A stretch of 64,000 nt of DNA from Snuella sedimenti (GTDB lineage Bacteria > Bacteroidota > Bacteroidia > Flavobacteriales > Flavobacteriaceae). Positions within the stretch are counted from its first letter, which is position 1, and each line of letters begins with the position of its first letter. This document shows positions 63,758-64,000 of this stretch, piece after piece. The notes under the pieces are model-generated. The model did no database searches and was not told the DNA's origin. It saw only the letters and a program-made list of their open reading frames with translations. The stretch covers positions 83,345 to 147,344 of the forward strand of contig NZ_JAELVQ010000009.1 of the NCBI RefSeq assembly GCF_016428595.1, given 5' to 3'. The position numbers were made by a program, and so were the translations under genes.

Positions 63758-64000
63758 CAAGATGAGTTCAAAGTCAAATTATCTGATGTAAAATGAAGTT
63801 CGGCAATATTTCTTATAAATTTAAGGATTATGTAGAGTTATATTTTGTTAATAAAGCACTTTTCTTTTAATATTAATCATCTAAGTACATGACAAAAATT
63901 GAAATAAGTTAGTATCATATTGATTTTCAGAATTTAATAAAGCGTTTGCAATAAACGAGAGCCCATATTTAAAAATACTTTTGGCTTTTCTTCCATGTTT

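Overview
The window is from a member of the Bacteroidota, most likely a marine or other free-living Flavobacteriaceae species. The base composition is AT-rich. Promoters carry the Bacteroidota -7 box TAnnTTTG. A Por (type IX) secretion gene and a type IX sorting tail are present, along with TonB-dependent receptors carrying carboxypeptidase-like N-domains, a hybrid two-component sensor, and the flavobacterial order porZ-recO-TonB receptor. No rRNA, CRISPR array, complete insertion sequence or prophage is visible.

Layout. 1-4.4 kb: the 3' part of a class A penicillin-binding protein, an HD hydrolase, an acyl-ACP desaturase/acyltransferase pair and a bacilliredoxin. 4.6-9.3 kb: a TerB/J-domain protein, an ECF sigma factor with a membrane partner that looks like an anti-sigma factor fused to a TonB C-terminal domain, and an LD-carboxypeptidase. 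9.5-22.9 kb: housekeeping genes (metG, ferritin, tex, mfd, YraN) mixed with envelope lipoproteins and a 53-residue Cys-rich protein that starts with TTG. 23-33 kb: a metal-uptake region. On one side of a DtxR-type regulator gene lies a TonB receptor plus ABC importer operon. On the other side lies feoA-feoB-FeoB-associated protein. Two related 16-bp palindromic boxes overlap the promoters of both operons, so one regulator probably controls outer-membrane, ABC and Feo metal uptake. 33-38.9 kb: SCO protein, rseP, three tRNA genes (Asn, Asn, Arg) followed by an unusual 98-bp tandem repeat that begins inside tRNA-Arg, and a Tat-exported sulfite-oxidase-like enzyme with its cytochrome c. 39-53.5 kb: a polysaccharide-utilisation cluster without SusC/SusD, containing a GH20 hexosaminidase, a GH88 unsaturated-uronyl hydrolase, a TIM-barrel lipoprotein of unclear family, a hybrid two-component sensor/AraC regulator, two right-handed beta-helix proteins and a decayed DNRLRE/T9SS fragment. 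53.5-63.2 kb: ArsC/Spx-like protein, DinB, envelope proteins, gdhA, porZ, recO and a TonB receptor. 63.2-64 kb: a decayed locus with short interspersed repeats also found near the left end.

How it fits together. The glycan cluster suggests stepwise breakdown of a uronate- and HexNAc-containing polymer: beta-helix lyase candidates make unsaturated oligosaccharides, GH88 removes the unsaturated uronic acid, and GH20 removes the HexNAc. The hybrid sensor would detect oligosaccharides in the periplasm. The metal region is the best supported regulatory circuit, because operator and promoter positions agree at both target operons. Short mobile or palindromic elements (a probable 161-bp MITE, a 66-bp palindromic element seen twice, and a 77-bp element seen twice) sit between genes. 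All homology statements come from reading motifs; no database search was run.
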